Part shown: one piece after another, positions 24,438 to 34,119 of the stretch
Numbering within the stretch: position 1 is the first letter of the stretch
How the letters are laid out: every line of letters starts with the position of its first letter
From: Chloroflexota bacterium
GTDB lineage: Bacteria; Chloroflexota; Dehalococcoidia; SM23-28-2; RBG-16-64-32
Assembly (NCBI GenBank): GCA_022561635.1
Contig: JADFQV010000013.1
Coordinates: forward strand, 1 to 50,342
Direction of reading: 5' to 3'
DNA: 50,342 bases
Notes under the pieces: model-generated
Databases searched by the model: none
Told to the model about the DNA's origin: nothing
The model's input: only the letters and a program-made list of their open reading frames with translations
Position numbers and translations under genes: made by a program

Positions 24438-24467
24438 ATCGTATCAATCGATGAGGAAGGTGGTCAA
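24438..24467 (-). promoter_or_regulatory. Promoter of tRNA-Val (and probably the T-box/thrS unit)
   Basis: On minus: TTGACC (24462-24467), an 18-base spacer and TACGAT (24438-24443), 12 bases before the tRNA. It is the only promoter-like pair I see upstream of the T-box. Confidence 0.7.
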
Positions 24468-24565
24468 CGAAACGGCGGATGGCGCTGTTGCCCTTGATTC
24501 GTTGGCGCGCTTCCTGAGACAATGTAATGGCGATGGCCCCAGTCCGTTGCGGAGGGGTCGTTTCG

Positions 24566-24595
24566 TTGCCTTGCTTTTCGGGTGCGTGCTATACT
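24566..24595 (+). promoter_or_regulatory. Promoter of tRNA-Lys
   Basis: TTGCCT (24566-24571), an 18-base spacer and TATACT (24590-24595); predicted start about 27 bases before the tRNA. No terminator is seen after tRNA-Leu, so tRNA-Lys, tRNA-Leu and the two ABC ATPase genes may share it. The 24426-24565 stretch between the divergent promoters holds nothing else I recognise. Confidence 0.65.
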
Positions 24596-24628
24596 GCGCG
24601 AACCTGATAAAACGAGGCCAAATAGGAT

Positions 24629-24704
24629 GGGCCACTAGCTCAATTGGCAGAGCAAGCGACTCTTAATCGCTAGGTTCAAGGTTCGAGTCCTTGGTGGCCC
24701 ACCA
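24629..24704 (+). tRNA. tRNA-Lys (anticodon CTT)
   Basis: 76 bases including encoded CCA. GGGCCAC pairs with GTGGCCC; D arm AGCTCAATTGGCAGAGC; anticodon stem AGCGA/TCGCT around loop CTCTTAA; T arm CAAGGTTCGAGTCCTTG. Discriminator A. Confidence 0.97.
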
Positions 24705-24797
24705 GGTTAAGAACAAACGATGTTGGCACTTCAACCCGCACGGCAAGATACGGACTACGTGGACGGAGTTCCGCATCGGCTTGACGTAGTACGCGCC

Positions 24798-24882
24798 GGG
24801 GAAGTGTCGGAATTGGTAGACGAGCGTGATTTAGGTTCACGTGCCGAAAGGCGTGGGGGTTCGAGTCCCCCCTTCCCCACCA
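24798..24882 (+). tRNA. tRNA-Leu (anticodon TAG)
   Basis: 85 bases including encoded CCA. GGGGAAG pairs with CTTCCCC; anticodon stem CGTGA/TCACG around loop TTTAGGT; a long variable arm (TGCCGAAAGGCG) as in class II tRNAs; T arm GGGGGTTCGAGTCCCCC. A GC hairpin (24891-24904) follows without a T-run. Confidence 0.97.
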
Positions 24883-24926
24883 GGCGAGCGGGGCCCGGCG
24901 GCCCTGTCGGAACTAAGGAGGGTTAG

Positions 24927-25943
<1,017 letters not shown>

Positions 25944-25956
25944 AACGAGGAACGTA

Positions 25957-27006
25957 ATGACGACCGAACAAGCGACTTCATCACCGGTGCCAGGCACTCC
26001 TGGCGAGACGATCGTCCAGGTGACGGACCTGAAGATGTACTTCCCGGTGACTTCCGGGATCATCTTCCAGCGCAAGGTCGCCGACGTTAAGGCTGTTGAC
26101 GGCGTCACCTTCAGCATCAAGCAGGGCGAGACGCTGGGCCTCGTCGGTGAGAGCGGTTGTGGGAAGACGACGCTCGGCCGGGCCGTGCTCCTCCTCTACA
26201 AGCCGACCGCCGGCTCGATTACGTTCCGTGGGCAGGAGCTGACGACGATGAAAGGCGGCACCCTTCGCCGCATGCGCCGCAACATGCAGATGATTTTCCA
26301 GGACCCGTACGCGTCGCTGAACCCGCGCATGACCGTTGGCAGCATCATCGCTGAACCGCTGGTCATTCACGGCCTGGCGAAGGACCGCAAGGAGCGCAAG
26401 AAGAAGGTTCAGGACCTGATGGAGACAGTCGGCCTGAACGCGTACTACGCCAACCGCTACCCGCACGAGTTCTCCGGTGGGCAGCGCCAGCGCATCGGCA
26501 TCGCGCGCGCCCTGGCGGTGAGGCCGGACTTCATCGTCGCAGACGAGCCGGTTTCGGCGCTCGACGTCTCGATCCAGGCGCAGATCATCAACCTGCTGGA
26601 GGACCTGCAGAACGAGCTTGGCCTGACGTATCTCTTCATCGCCCACGACCTCTCCGTCGTCCGCCACATCAGCGACCGCGTCGCCGTGATGTACCTCGGC
26701 AAGCTAATGGAGCTGACGGGCCGCCGCGAGCTCTACGAGGAGCCGCTGCACCCGTACACGCGCGCGCTTCTCTCCGCCGTGCCGATCCCCGACCCGGCCC
26801 TTGAGGCGACGCGTGAGCGCATCATCCTCACCGGGGACGTTCCCAGCCCGCTGAACCCCCCGTCCGGTTGCGTCTTCCACACGCGCTGTCCGCTGGCGAT
26901 CGACCAGTGCCGCGAGGAAGTCCCGGAATGGCGCAACGTCGGCACCACGGACAACGAGCACTGGGTCGCCTGCATCCGCGTCGGCGAACCCGGCCTCTAC
27001 GACTAG
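25957..27006 (+). CDS. Oligopeptide/dipeptide ABC transporter ATPase, OppF type
   Basis: 349 residues. [12 protein letters not shown] near 69-80, [14 protein letters not shown] near 123, [15 protein letters not shown] near 177, [12 protein letters not shown] near 198, then the OppF C-terminal domain with [18 protein letters not shown] and ACIR cysteines. ATG 13 bases after the OppD-type gene. Together they would form the heterodimeric motor of a peptide-class importer encoded elsewhere. Confidence 0.92.
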   Translation: MTTEQATSSPVPGTPGETIVQVTDLKMYFPVTSGIIFQRKVADVKAVDGVTFSIKQGETLGLVGESGCGKTTLGRAVLLLYKPTAGSITFRGQELTTMKGGTLRRMRRNMQMIFQDPYASLNPRMTVGSIIAEPLVIHGLAKDRKERKKKVQDLMETVGLNAYYANRYPHEFSGGQRQRIGIARALAVRPDFIVADEPVSALDVSIQAQIINLLEDLQNELGLTYLFIAHDLSVVRHISDRVAVMYLGKLMELTGRRELYEEPLHPYTRALLSAVPIPDPALEATRERIILTGDVPSPLNPPSGCVFHTRCPLAIDQCREEVPEWRNVGTTDNEHWVACIRVGEPGLYD

Positions 27007-27086
27007 CGCGCGGCGACGTCGTCCGGCTGAAGCCTGATCTCCGAGTGGCCTGAGCGCCTGACCGCGCGCCTGTAACGTCGAACCTG

Positions 27087-27092
27087 TAACCT
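27087..27092 (+). promoter_or_regulatory. -10 hexamer of a probable leaderless lepA transcript
   Basis: TAACCT ends seven bases before the GTG; the gap (GAAACCC) has no Shine-Dalgarno. Confidence 0.45.
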
Positions 27093-27099
27093 GAAACCC

Positions 27100-28923
27100 G
27101 TGGACCAATCTCACATACGCAACTTCTGCATCATCGCGCACATCGACCACGGCAAGTCGACGCTGGCCGATCGCCTGCTCGAAGCGACGGGCACGATATC
27201 GGAGCGGGACATGGCTGAGCAGGTGCTGGACACGATGGACCTGGAGCGCGAGCGCGGCATCACGATCAAGGCGGCCGCGGTGCGCATGGCTCATACGGCA
27301 GACGACGGCGGCGACTACCAGCTCAACCTGATCGATACACCGGGCCACGTCGACTTCACCTATGAGGTCTCGCGCGCGCTCGCGGCCTGTGAGGGCGCGC
27401 TGCTGGTCGTCGACGCCTCGCAGGGGATCGAGGCGCAGACGCTGGCCAACGTCTACATGGCGCTCGACCTCGACCTCCAGATCATCCCCATCGTCAACAA
27501 GATCGACCTGGCGTCCGCGGAGCCCGAGCGCGTCGCCCTCGAGGTTTGCGAGGTCATCGGCTTCGAGATGGACGAGGTGCTGTTCGTCTCGGCCAAGGAT
27601 GGCACCGGTATCGACTCGCTATTGCAGGCGATCGTGGATCGCGTGCCGCCGCCGGCGGGCGATCCGGAGGCGCCGCTGCGAGCTCTGATCTTCGACTCGA
27701 AGTATGACTCCTACAAGGGCGTGATCGCCTACGTGCGCGTCGTCGACGGCCAGGTCAGCGGCCAGGCCCGCCTGCGCTTGGTCGCCACGAAGCGAACGAT
27801 CGAGCCGCTTGAGACTGGCGCCTTCCGGCCTTCGTTCAGCCCGACCGACGGCCTCGGCACGGGCGAGGTCGGCTACATCGCGACCGGGTTGAAGACTGTG
27901 CGTGACAGCCGGGTCGGCGACACCGTCACTGACGACGCCGAGCCGACGTCCGCTCCGTTGCCCGGCTACAAGCCCGCGAAGTCGATGGTCTTCGCCGGCC
28001 TCTACCCGTCGAACTCGGAGCAGTACGAGGAGCTGCGGGACGCCATGGAGAAGCTGCAGCTCAACGACGCCGCCCTGCACTACGCGCCGGAGACCTCAGT
28101 CGCGCTGGGGCCGGGATTTCGCGCCGGCTTTCTGGGTCTCCTGCACATGGACATCGTCCAGGAGCGCCTGGAGCGGGAATACGATCTCGATATCCTGGCG
28201 ACGGCGCCGTCGGTGGAGTACGAAGTGCACCTGACGGACGGCACCGTCCTCGAGGTGGATTCGCCGGCGGAGATGCCGGATCCGAGCAAGATCGAAGATA
28301 TTCGCGAGCCGTGGATGAACCTCTCGATCGTGGCGCCAGACCGCTACATCGGGGCGATCATGGATCTCGTGACGGGGCGTCGAGGCTCGTTCGTGAAGAT
28401 GGACTACCTGGAGCACGACCCGCACTTGAAGGCAGGTGAGCGTCGCGTGCTGCTCGAGTATCAGATACCGCTGTCCGAGATGCTGGTCGACTTCTATGAC
28501 CAGCTGAAGTCGAAGACGCAGGGCTACGCCAGCCTCGACTACTCGTTCGCGGAGTACCGGCCGGACAAGCTGGTGAAGGTCGACATACTCGTCAACGCTG
28601 TGGCCGTCGACGCCCTCAGCGTCCTCGTCCACGCGGATCGGGCGCAGCAGGTCGGGCGGTCGCTTGTCGAGCGGCTGCGATCGCTGATTCCGCGCCAGAT
28701 GTTCGAGGTGCCGATCCAGGCGGCGATCGGTGGCCGCGTGATCGCTCGCGAGAGTGTCAAGGCGCTGCGCAAGAACGTGCTGGCGAAGTGCTACGGCGGC
28801 GACGTGACGCGCAAGCGCAAGCTGCTCGAAAAGCAGAAGGCAGGCAAGAAGCGGATGAAGCGCGTGGGCAACGTGGAGATTCCGCAGGAGGCTTTTATGT
28901 CGCTGCTGCGCATCGGCAAATAG
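27100..28923 (+). CDS. lepA: Elongation factor 4 (LepA), ribosome back-translocating GTPase
   Basis: 607 residues, full length. G domain: [14 protein letters not shown] at 12-25, [20 protein letters not shown] near 81, NKID near 135. Then domain II, the EF-G-like domains III and V and the LepA-specific C-terminal domain (SYVNAL-type, here [25 protein letters not shown] variant reading KCYGGD). EF4 acts on the ribosome in elongation and assembly. GTG start chosen because the [18 protein letters not shown] reading begins there. Confidence 0.97.
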   Translation: MDQSHIRNFCIIAHIDHGKSTLADRLLEATGTISERDMAEQVLDTMDLERERGITIKAAAVRMAHTADDGGDYQLNLIDTPGHVDFTYEVSRALAACEGALLVVDASQGIEAQTLANVYMALDLDLQIIPIVNKIDLASAEPERVALEVCEVIGFEMDEVLFVSAKDGTGIDSLLQAIVDRVPPPAGDPEAPLRALIFDSKYDSYKGVIAYVRVVDGQVSGQARLRLVATKRTIEPLETGAFRPSFSPTDGLGTGEVGYIATGLKTVRDSRVGDTVTDDAEPTSAPLPGYKPAKSMVFAGLYPSNSEQYEELRDAMEKLQLNDAALHYAPETSVALGPGFRAGFLGLLHMDIVQERLEREYDLDILATAPSVEYEVHLTDGTVLEVDSPAEMPDPSKIEDIREPWMNLSIVAPDRYIGAIMDLVTGRRGSFVKMDYLEHDPHLKAGERRVLLEYQIPLSEMLVDFYDQLKSKTQGYASLDYSFAEYRPDKLVKVDILVNAVAVDALSVLVHADRAQQVGRSLVERLRSLIPRQMFEVPIQAAIGGRVIARESVKALRKNVLAKCYGGDVTRKRKLLEKQKAGKKRMKRVGNVEIPQEAFMSLLRIGK

Positions 28924-28963
28924 CCGCATGGCGACGCTCGGCGAAACGTCTGGCGCACTTGCT

Positions 28964-28991
28964 TTGTTTACGTAACGAGGGGGCGTAGAAT
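28964..28991 (+). promoter_or_regulatory. Possible promoter of the Pro/Glu-rich protein gene
   Basis: TTGTTT (28964-28969), 16-base spacer, TAGAAT (28986-28991), 27 bases before the TTG start; a GGGGGGAAG follows as ribosome-binding site. Confidence 0.4.
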
Positions 28992-29018
28992 AGCGGCCGA
29001 AGGCGACCGGGGGGAAGC

Positions 29019-29456
29019 TTGGACGAAGATAAGACTCGGAACATAGATCGACAGGTGCTGCGGCGGTTAGCGGGCTCGTCGCGAGCGACGCAGCGCTGGC
29101 TCAAGACCGCGCTTCAGACGATCCGTACGATGCCGCCTGCGGGTGAGGCTGCTTTCAAGGTTCGTCGGGCCCGGCCCGAGCCCATGCCGGAACCGACGCC
29201 GGAACCCGCGCCGGAACCGGCGCCGGAGCCCGAGCCCGGACTGCCGGATCTCGACGATCTGCTCACGGGCCGGCGGTCGCTGAAGGAGCAACTGGAGGCG
29301 CGGCCGGAGTTGGCTGACGAGCTTGAGGAGCTGGCCGACGTGATCGGCATGCTGCGCGAACTGGGCGAGGAGCGGCGCAAGAAGGGCGAGAACATCCTGA
29401 GCGACGACTTCCTCAGTCCGGCGGACGACGACGAAGAACCGGACGAAGACGTCTAG
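29019..29456 (+). CDS. Hypothetical protein with Pro-Glu-Pro repeat linker
   Basis: 145 residues from a TTG with GGGGAAG six bases upstream. A basic N-terminal third (about 1-50, RRLAGSSRATQRWLK), then a linker of PEP(M/T/A)PEPAPEP repeats (about 53-73), then an acidic, helical C-terminal part rich in Glu/Leu (LEELADVIGMLRELGEERRKKG) and a DDDEEPDED end. No membrane segment. No family recognised. Its TAG overlaps the fabI stop on the opposite strand in one CTAG. Confidence 0.65.
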   Translation: MDEDKTRNIDRQVLRRLAGSSRATQRWLKTALQTIRTMPPAGEAAFKVRRARPEPMPEPTPEPAPEPAPEPEPGLPDLDDLLTGRRSLKEQLEARPELADELEELADVIGMLRELGEERRKKGENILSDDFLSPADDDEEPDEDV

Positions 29457-30286
29457 CGGGCGTCTTCGCTAGGCTGCGGAAGCGCGGCGACCTGCGAACC
29501 GAGGACGGACGTGCCGCTGTCTACGAAGATCGTGTTGCCGGTGATCATTCGCGACATGTCGCTGGCGAGGAAGACTGCCGTGTTGCCGATGTCCTCCAGC
29601 GTGACGTTCTCTCGCAGAGGCGAGGCGGTCTCCGTCCAGCGCCGAAGCAGCGAGATACCCTTGACGGCGCTGGCCGAAAGGGTGCGCACCGGTCCTGCCG
29701 AGATCGCGTTGACGCGAATCTTGCGCGGGCCCAGCTCGACGGCGAGGTAGCGCACGCCGGCCTCCAGCGCAGCCTTCGCCGGGGCCATTGCGCTGTAGCC
29801 CGGGACGGCCTTCTCCGCGGCGTTGTAGGTTAGCGTCATGATGCTGCCGCCGCCGGCCTCTTCCATTAGCGGCGCGGCGACGCGGGCGACGGCGCTAAGC
29901 GAGTAAGCGCTGATCTCCATCGCCATCTTGTAGCCTTTGCGGGAGATCTCTGAGAACGGGCGGTTCAGGTCTTCACGGTCGGCGTAGGCGATCGCGTGGA
30001 CCAGCGTGTCCAGCCCACCGAGGGCCTCTGCTGAAGTGCGGAGCGCATTCTCGATGTCATCGTCGCTTGCCACGTCGCAGTCGGTCAGCGGAAAGTCCTC
30101 CGGATTACCGAGTTCGCTCAGCAGCTTGCGAACGTTACGCTCGATGCGGCCCTTCGGCTCGTGCTGAAAGGTGAAGGCGAGTCGCGCGCCCTCGCGGTGC
30201 ATCGCCTGGGCGATTCCCCAGGCGATGCTGTGCTTGTCAGCGACGCCCATGATGAGGGCGCGTTTTCCCTTGAGCAGTCCGTTCAC
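29453..30286 (-). CDS. fabI: Enoyl-[acyl-carrier-protein] reductase (NADH), FabI
   Basis: 277 residues from the GTG at 30284-30286, which has AAGGAGG seven bases upstream and overlaps the previous stop (GTGA). SDR fold specific to FabI: start MNGLLKGKRALIMGVADKHS with the FabI-type cofactor loop, Tyr164-x6-Lys171 active site (PGYSAMAPAKAALEA), and INAISAGPVRTLSAS substrate loop text. Last step of each fatty-acid elongation cycle. Third gene of galU / unknown / fabI. Confidence 0.95.
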   Translation of the reverse strand: MNGLLKGKRALIMGVADKHSIAWGIAQAMHREGARLAFTFQHEPKGRIERNVRKLLSELGNPEDFPLTDCDVASDDDIENALRTSAEALGGLDTLVHAIAYADREDLNRPFSEISRKGYKMAMEISAYSLSAVARVAAPLMEEAGGGSIMTLTYNAAEKAVPGYSAMAPAKAALEAGVRYLAVELGPRKIRVNAISAGPVRTLSASAVKGISLLRRWTETASPLRENVTLEDIGNTAVFLASDMSRMITGNTIFVDSGTSVLGSQVAALPQPSEDAR

Positions 30287-31011
30287 GATGCCTCCTTGCG
30301 AATGAACTCTGGTGGCCGTTCGCCTGCCGCATCCGCGTCCCACGCTTCCAGGCACTCGGCGACGACTTCTGCTACCTGCATGCGGATCGCCTCCGGCTTC
30401 TCAAGCGCCGGCAGGAAGATGAGGTGTCCGCCCGCCAGCGGCAGATCGAAACCGACAGCGGAGCCGCCTGCGCTGCGCGCGAAAACGCGGCCGTGCTGGC
30501 TCACCGCCGGCGCGTCGTCGACGTGCACGCGGTAGGCGATGTTCTTCTCAAGCGTCCGGACGAACGAAGCGAACGGATGATCCGTAACGGTCAGGGCGGC
30601 CCCTTTCGTGCCGAATCCCGGGAGCAGGTGCGTGGCCGGCGCGAAGCCCTCGTCTTCGGGCAACCACGAGTAGCGGCTCCAGGCGACGTCGGTGTGCACG
30701 GCGTCCGGGTGACCGAGGCAGACGATGAGGCCGCCTCGTTCGAGGAGCCGCGCCGTCTCACGCCGGCGCATCTGTAGCAGCTCGGCGAGTCCGAAGGCGA
30801 ACGAGCTGCCCTCGCCATTAACGATCGCCTGGCCGCCGTACGTCTGGTGGGCGCCCGTCTCTTGCGCGACCTCGTCGATTACACGGGACGCGGCTGCCGG
30901 GTCGATGAACAGGCGGCTGTATTCGCTGAAGGAAGGTGCTGAGAGGAAAGAGGCGTTGTCGAACGTCGCGTTCGGCAGCGGGATGCCCGTCACCAACGTG
31001 CGAGGCGTCAT
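30283..31011 (-). CDS. Unknown protein between galU and fabI
   Basis: 242 residues, soluble, no clear membrane segment. Recognisable runs: SYSRLFIDP-like text near 31, GGLIVCLGHPDA near 92, then a beta-rich second half (ALTVTDHPFASF, GSAVGFDLPLAGGHLIFLPAL). The first half could be a Rossmann-like domain and the whole resembles proteins that estimate or store a value, but I cannot name a family. Both ends overlap neighbours by four bases: ATGA with galU and GTGA with fabI, so the three are translated as a block. Confidence 0.7.
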   Translation of the reverse strand: MTPRTLVTGIPLPNATFDNASFLSAPSFSEYSRLFIDPAAASRVIDEVAQETGAHQTYGGQAIVNGEGSSFAFGLAELLQMRRRETARLLERGGLIVCLGHPDAVHTDVAWSRYSWLPEDEGFAPATHLLPGFGTKGAALTVTDHPFASFVRTLEKNIAYRVHVDDAPAVSQHGRVFARSAGGSAVGFDLPLAGGHLIFLPALEKPEAIRMQVAEVVAECLEAWDADAAGERPPEFIRKEAS

Positions 31012-31871
31012 GCCGGCACGTTCAGGGCGCGCAGGAACTCCGCCAGCTCCGGCGCGATCTCGGGGCGGCGCAGTGCGGTGTAGATTGACGCCTTGAGGAG
31101 TCCGATGGGGCGACCCGTGTCGAAGCGCTGGCCTTCATACTCATAGGCGAAGACCTCGCCGCCCTTCTCCATCAGCATCGTCATCGTGTCTGTGAAGAAC
31201 ATCTCGCCGCCGATGCTTGGGGGCGTCTTTTCGAGCAACGGCCAGATGTCCGCCGAGAGGACGAAGCGGCCGACGCTGCCGAGATTTGATGGTGCCTCAT
31301 CGGCTGCTGGCTTTTCGACGATGCTGCGCACGCGCCAGACGCCCTCCTCCAGTGGTTCGCCATCGATCGCGCCGTAGTGGACGATCTCTTGCTGCGGGAC
31401 GCGCTGCACGGCGATCACGCTGCCGCCGTGGCGCTCCTGCACGTCGAGCAGCTGTCCGATGGCGGGCTTGTCGGAGAAGATGACGTCGTCGGGATAGAAG
31501 AGGGCGAACGGCTCGTCGCCCATGAAGCGGCGCGCGCCGAGGATGGCGTGCGATTGGCCCTTCATCTCCTTCTGGCGCACGAAAGCGATTTCGATACCGC
31601 TGATCCGCTGCACCTCTTCAAGGTAGTCGGGTTTCTTGGCCAGTGCGGCCTCGAGGTCCGGGTTGCGGTCGAAGTGATCCTCGATGGCACGCTTGCTCAT
31701 GGCGGTGACGATGACGATCTGGTCAAGGCCGGCGGCGAGCGCCTCTTCGACGATGTACTGGATGACCGGCCGGTCCACGATGGGGAGCATCTCCTTGGGG
31801 ACGGCCTTGGTGGCAGGGAGAAAGCGGGTGCCATAGCCGGCGGCAAGTATGAGGGCCTTGCGGATTCGCAC
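31008..31871 (-). CDS. galU: UTP-glucose-1-phosphate uridylyltransferase
   Basis: 287 residues. Makes UDP-glucose for envelope glycans. Nucleotidyltransferase motifs: LILAAGYGTRFLPATKAVPKEMLP at the N-terminus, FVRQKEMKGQSHAI near 100, YPDDVIF near 128, IVEKP near 168, and the RFDTGRPIGLLKA end. GTG start with AAGGAG nine bases upstream. Confidence 0.95.
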   Translation of the reverse strand: MRIRKALILAAGYGTRFLPATKAVPKEMLPIVDRPVIQYIVEEALAAGLDQIVIVTAMSKRAIEDHFDRNPDLEAALAKKPDYLEEVQRISGIEIAFVRQKEMKGQSHAILGARRFMGDEPFALFYPDDVIFSDKPAIGQLLDVQERHGGSVIAVQRVPQQEIVHYGAIDGEPLEEGVWRVRSIVEKPAADEAPSNLGSVGRFVLSADIWPLLEKTPPSIGGEMFFTDTMTMLMEKGGEVFAYEYEGQRFDTGRPIGLLKASIYTALRRPEIAPELAEFLRALNVPA

Positions 31872-31906
31872 GCCGGGCTCCTTTCCACTGAAGAGGCTAA
31901 GCGCAG

Positions 31907-31934
31907 TCTATAGCAGCGAGAAGAAGAGCATCAA
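31907..31934 (-). promoter_or_regulatory. Predicted promoter of galU-fabI operon
   Basis: On minus: TTGATG (31929-31934), 16-base spacer, TATAGA (31907-31912), about 35 bases before the galU start. Confidence 0.5.
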
Positions 31935-31959
31935 GGCGGCCATCGGGTGACATCTCCGT

Positions 31960-31988
31960 TTGACACCCACCCTTAGCACTAATAGGAT
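31960..31988 (+). promoter_or_regulatory. Promoter of the SRP RNA gene
   Basis: TTGACA (31960-31965), 17-base spacer, TAGGAT (31983-31988). The predicted start, six to eight bases on, coincides with the 5' end deduced from the RNA's own closing helix. Confidence 0.85.
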
Positions 31989-31994
31989 TGTCTC

Positions 31995-32267
31995 TTGGTC
32001 GTGCTAGACGGGGAGCTAGCGGTGCCCTGAACCCGCAATCCGCTACAGCGGGGTCGAATTCCCGCTCGAGGTCGAGGCTCCGCAGAGACTACCCGTAACA
32101 AGTGGCATTGATGGTCTGGCCCTGCGCGGCAGGCCGCCACCAACCCCGCCAGATCCGGAAGGAAGCAACGGTACGTGGTTAGGTCTGGGTGCCGTAGGTA
32201 AACCGGACCGGAGCTGGCTATTACGGGCAAGACTGAGGACTGAGATCGACAGCGGGTGCACGACCGG
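31995..32267 (+). ncRNA. ffs: Large-type signal recognition particle RNA
   Basis: About 273 bases. Closing helix GGTCGTGC (31997-32004) with GCACGACC (32258-32265). The Alu-type 5' domain shows GGGGAGCTAGCGGTGCCCTG and AACCCGCAATCCGCTACAGC followed by an AGCGGGG/CCCGCT stem. Central helix pairings include CCCGTAA with TTACGGG (32221-32227) and GTCGA with TCGAC. The Ffh-binding domain IV is AGATCCGGAAGGAAGCAACGG at about 32151-32171 with the GGAA tetraloop at 32157-32160. A GCGCC-GAAA-GGCGC hairpin (about 32271-32284) without T-run follows and may help end the transcript. This fills most of the 440-base gap between galU and the next gene. Confidence 0.95.
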
Positions 32268-32310
32268 ACTGCGCCGAAAGGCGCCGCCCCATCGGCCAGA
32301 TAATCCAGGA

Positions 32311-33252
32311 TTGGGAGATATTAGAGGCGAACAGCTAAGGTTTCGGGGGAGGGGATTCCCGCCGCAGGCGCGGTTACCGCTAGGGCGGTTTCTGATCGCG
32401 GTTCCCAACGGGCACCTACATATTCCCATTCTGGTCGCCATGCTGGCGGCCCTCGTTGTCGTGCTCGCCGTCCCCATTTCCAGCACCGACGCCGACGACG
32501 GCCCGCCGGTGTTCGTCGTAGCGTCATCAACAGAAGAGCCGACGACGCCCGTCCGGCTGCGTTTCGGCGGTGAGGAGCGGCCGGTCGAGACGCGTGCGGC
32601 CACCATTGGTAGTCTGCTGATCGAGCAGGGTATCGTGGTGCAGCCCGGTGACAGCGTAAACCCGGCCACCTCCACGGCGATCAAGCAGGGCCTGGTGATC
32701 AGCCTGCGGCTCGTCCGGGACGCGGTGGTTCACGAGGAAGAACCGATCTTACACCGAAGCGAGATGCGGTACGACAGCACGATTCCGCTTGGACAGAAGG
32801 TCGTGCTCCAGGTGGGCGCGAACGGTGTGACACGACGAAGTTACGAGGTGCGCACCGTGAACGACGATGAGATCTGGCGGAACCTCATCTCGGAGGAGAC
32901 AGTCGTGCCCACGAACGAGATTGTCCTCGTCGGTCTGAACATCGAGCAGCCGCTTGCTCCGCCCGGAGAAGGGCAGTGCCGCTCGACTATGGGGATCTGG
33001 GCGACGTACTACACAGCCGCGAGCGCCGGTGGAACCGTGACGCGAACGGGCACGGGCGTCTTCAAGGGTATCGTCGCGACCGATCCGAACGTGATAGCGC
33101 TCGGTTCGCGCATGTACATACCGGGCTACGGGTATGGTGTGGCGGCCGATACGGGCGGCGGCGTCATCGGTGCTCACATAGACCTCGCGTACGGAGTCGG
33201 CGACGTCTACGACTGGGGCTCTCGGAACGTCGAGATCTGCCTCCTCGACTGA
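32311..33252 (+). CDS. YabE-like cell-wall protein with DUF348, G5 and 3D domains
   Basis: 313 residues. A basic start, one membrane/signal helix (about 40-58, ILVAMLAALVVVLAVP), DUF348-like ubiquitin-fold repeats (about 80-140: ETRAATIGSLLIEQGI), a G5 domain (about 155-215) and a C-terminal 3D domain (about 225-313) with GIWATYY, VIALGSRMYIPGYG, VAADTGGGVIGAHIDL and VYDWGSRNVEI. The 3D fold and its three Asp residues mark a lytic transglycosylase-like (Rpf2/MltA-type) peptidoglycan enzyme acting outside the membrane. The TTG start is uncertain. Order 3D protein, rsmA, ispE resembles yabE-ksgA-ispE of Bacillus. Confidence 0.85.
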   Translation: MGDIRGEQLRFRGRGFPPQARLPLGRFLIAVPNGHLHIPILVAMLAALVVVLAVPISSTDADDGPPVFVVASSTEEPTTPVRLRFGGEERPVETRAATIGSLLIEQGIVVQPGDSVNPATSTAIKQGLVISLRLVRDAVVHEEEPILHRSEMRYDSTIPLGQKVVLQVGANGVTRRSYEVRTVNDDEIWRNLISEETVVPTNEIVLVGLNIEQPLAPPGEGQCRSTMGIWATYYTAASAGGTVTRTGTGVFKGIVATDPNVIALGSRMYIPGYGYGVAADTGGGVIGAHIDLAYGVGDVYDWGSRNVEICLLD

Positions 33253-33288
33253 CACGACGGCGGTACTGATCGTCACAGCCGGTTGCCG

Positions 33289-33294
33289 TATCAT
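33289..33294 (+). promoter_or_regulatory. -10 hexamer of a probable leaderless rsmA transcript
   Basis: TATCAT, six bases (CGCCGT), GTG. No Shine-Dalgarno. Confidence 0.5.
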
Positions 33295-33300
33295 CGCCGT

Positions 33301-34119
33301 GTGACACCACCGGGCAGCGCGCGCGGCAAGAAGTCCCTCGGCCAGCACTGGCTTGCTGACGGTCGCGTCCTCGAACGAATCGCCGATGCCGCCGGGATCG
33401 AACCGGCTGACACCGTCGTCGAGGTCGGGGGTGGCACCGGCCTCCTCACGAGCCGCCTCGCCGAGCGCGCTGAGCGGTTGATCGTCGTCGAGAAGGACGA
33501 CGCTCTGGCGGTCGACCTGGCGCGGGAGTACGGCGGCTCGGATGCCGTAACGATCGTTCACGCTGATGTTCTGACGACGCCGTCGGCGGACATTCTCCGG
33601 CGCGGCGGTGGCGCACCGCCGTACGTCGTCGTCGGCAACTTGCCGTATAACATCGGCACGGCGATCCTGCGCGCGTTTCTGCGCTCGCCGGCGCCACCGC
33701 GGACGCTGGTCGGCACGCTACAGGCAGAGGTTGCCGAACGCATCGCCGCCGGCCCCGGCCGCCTGACGTACCTCGGCGTCGAGACGCAGGTGTACGCGGA
33801 GGCCAGCGTGTTGTTCAAGGTGCCGGCGCGCGCCTTCCGCCCGCCGCCGAAGGTGCACTCGGCCGTGGTGCGGCTCAAGGTGCGTGCCTCGCCGGCAGTG
33901 GCCGCCGAAGATGTGGATGCCTTCCTTCAGTTCGTGCACGCGGGGTTCGCGGCGCCGCGTAAGCGCTTGCGTAACTCGTTGGCGGTTGGGCTGGCAGTCA
34001 AGGCGCCGGAGGTGGATGCTCTGCTGGAGGGGTGCGGGATCGACGGGGCTCGACGGCCGGCGATGCTCGACCTCGACGACTGGCGCGAGCTCTTCGCCGC
34101 GCACCGGCGGGCATCGTGA
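33301..34119 (+). CDS. rsmA: 16S rRNA dimethyladenosine transferase RsmA (KsgA)
   Basis: 272 residues from the GTG at 33301; an in-frame TTG six codons upstream lies inside the -10 region and is less likely. Dimethylates the two adenosines near the 3' end of 16S rRNA late in 30S assembly. Seen: KKSLGQHWL start, SAM motif VEVGGGTGLL, acidic EKDD, catalytic NLPYNI near 115, and FRPPPKVHSAVVRL. Its stop overlaps the ispE start (GTGA). Confidence 0.95.
   Translation: MTPPGSARGKKSLGQHWLADGRVLERIADAAGIEPADTVVEVGGGTGLLTSRLAERAERLIVVEKDDALAVDLAREYGGSDAVTIVHADVLTTPSADILRRGGGAPPYVVVGNLPYNIGTAILRAFLRSPAPPRTLVGTLQAEVAERIAAGPGRLTYLGVETQVYAEASVLFKVPARAFRPPPKVHSAVVRLKVRASPAVAAEDVDAFLQFVHAGFAAPRKRLRNSLAVGLAVKAPEVDALLEGCGIDGARRPAMLDLDDWRELFAAHRRAS

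Noticed and set aside
24891-24904. GGGCC-CGGC-GGCCC hairpin after tRNA-Leu as a terminator
   Set aside because: No T-run follows; may only be a processing or folding feature.
24720-24926. Open frame between tRNA-Lys and oppD-type gene
   Set aside because: It runs straight through the tRNA-Leu gene and has no ribosome-binding site.
27071-27099. CTGTAAC...CTGTAACCTGAAACCC, considered as a direct repeat or attachment site
   Set aside because: Only two short imperfect copies next to each other and no integrase or other mobile gene; part of it is better explained as the lepA -10.
31979-32684. Minus-strand open frames over the SRP RNA
   Set aside because: They overlap a structured RNA with its own promoter and the N-terminus of the 3D-domain protein; no domain seen.
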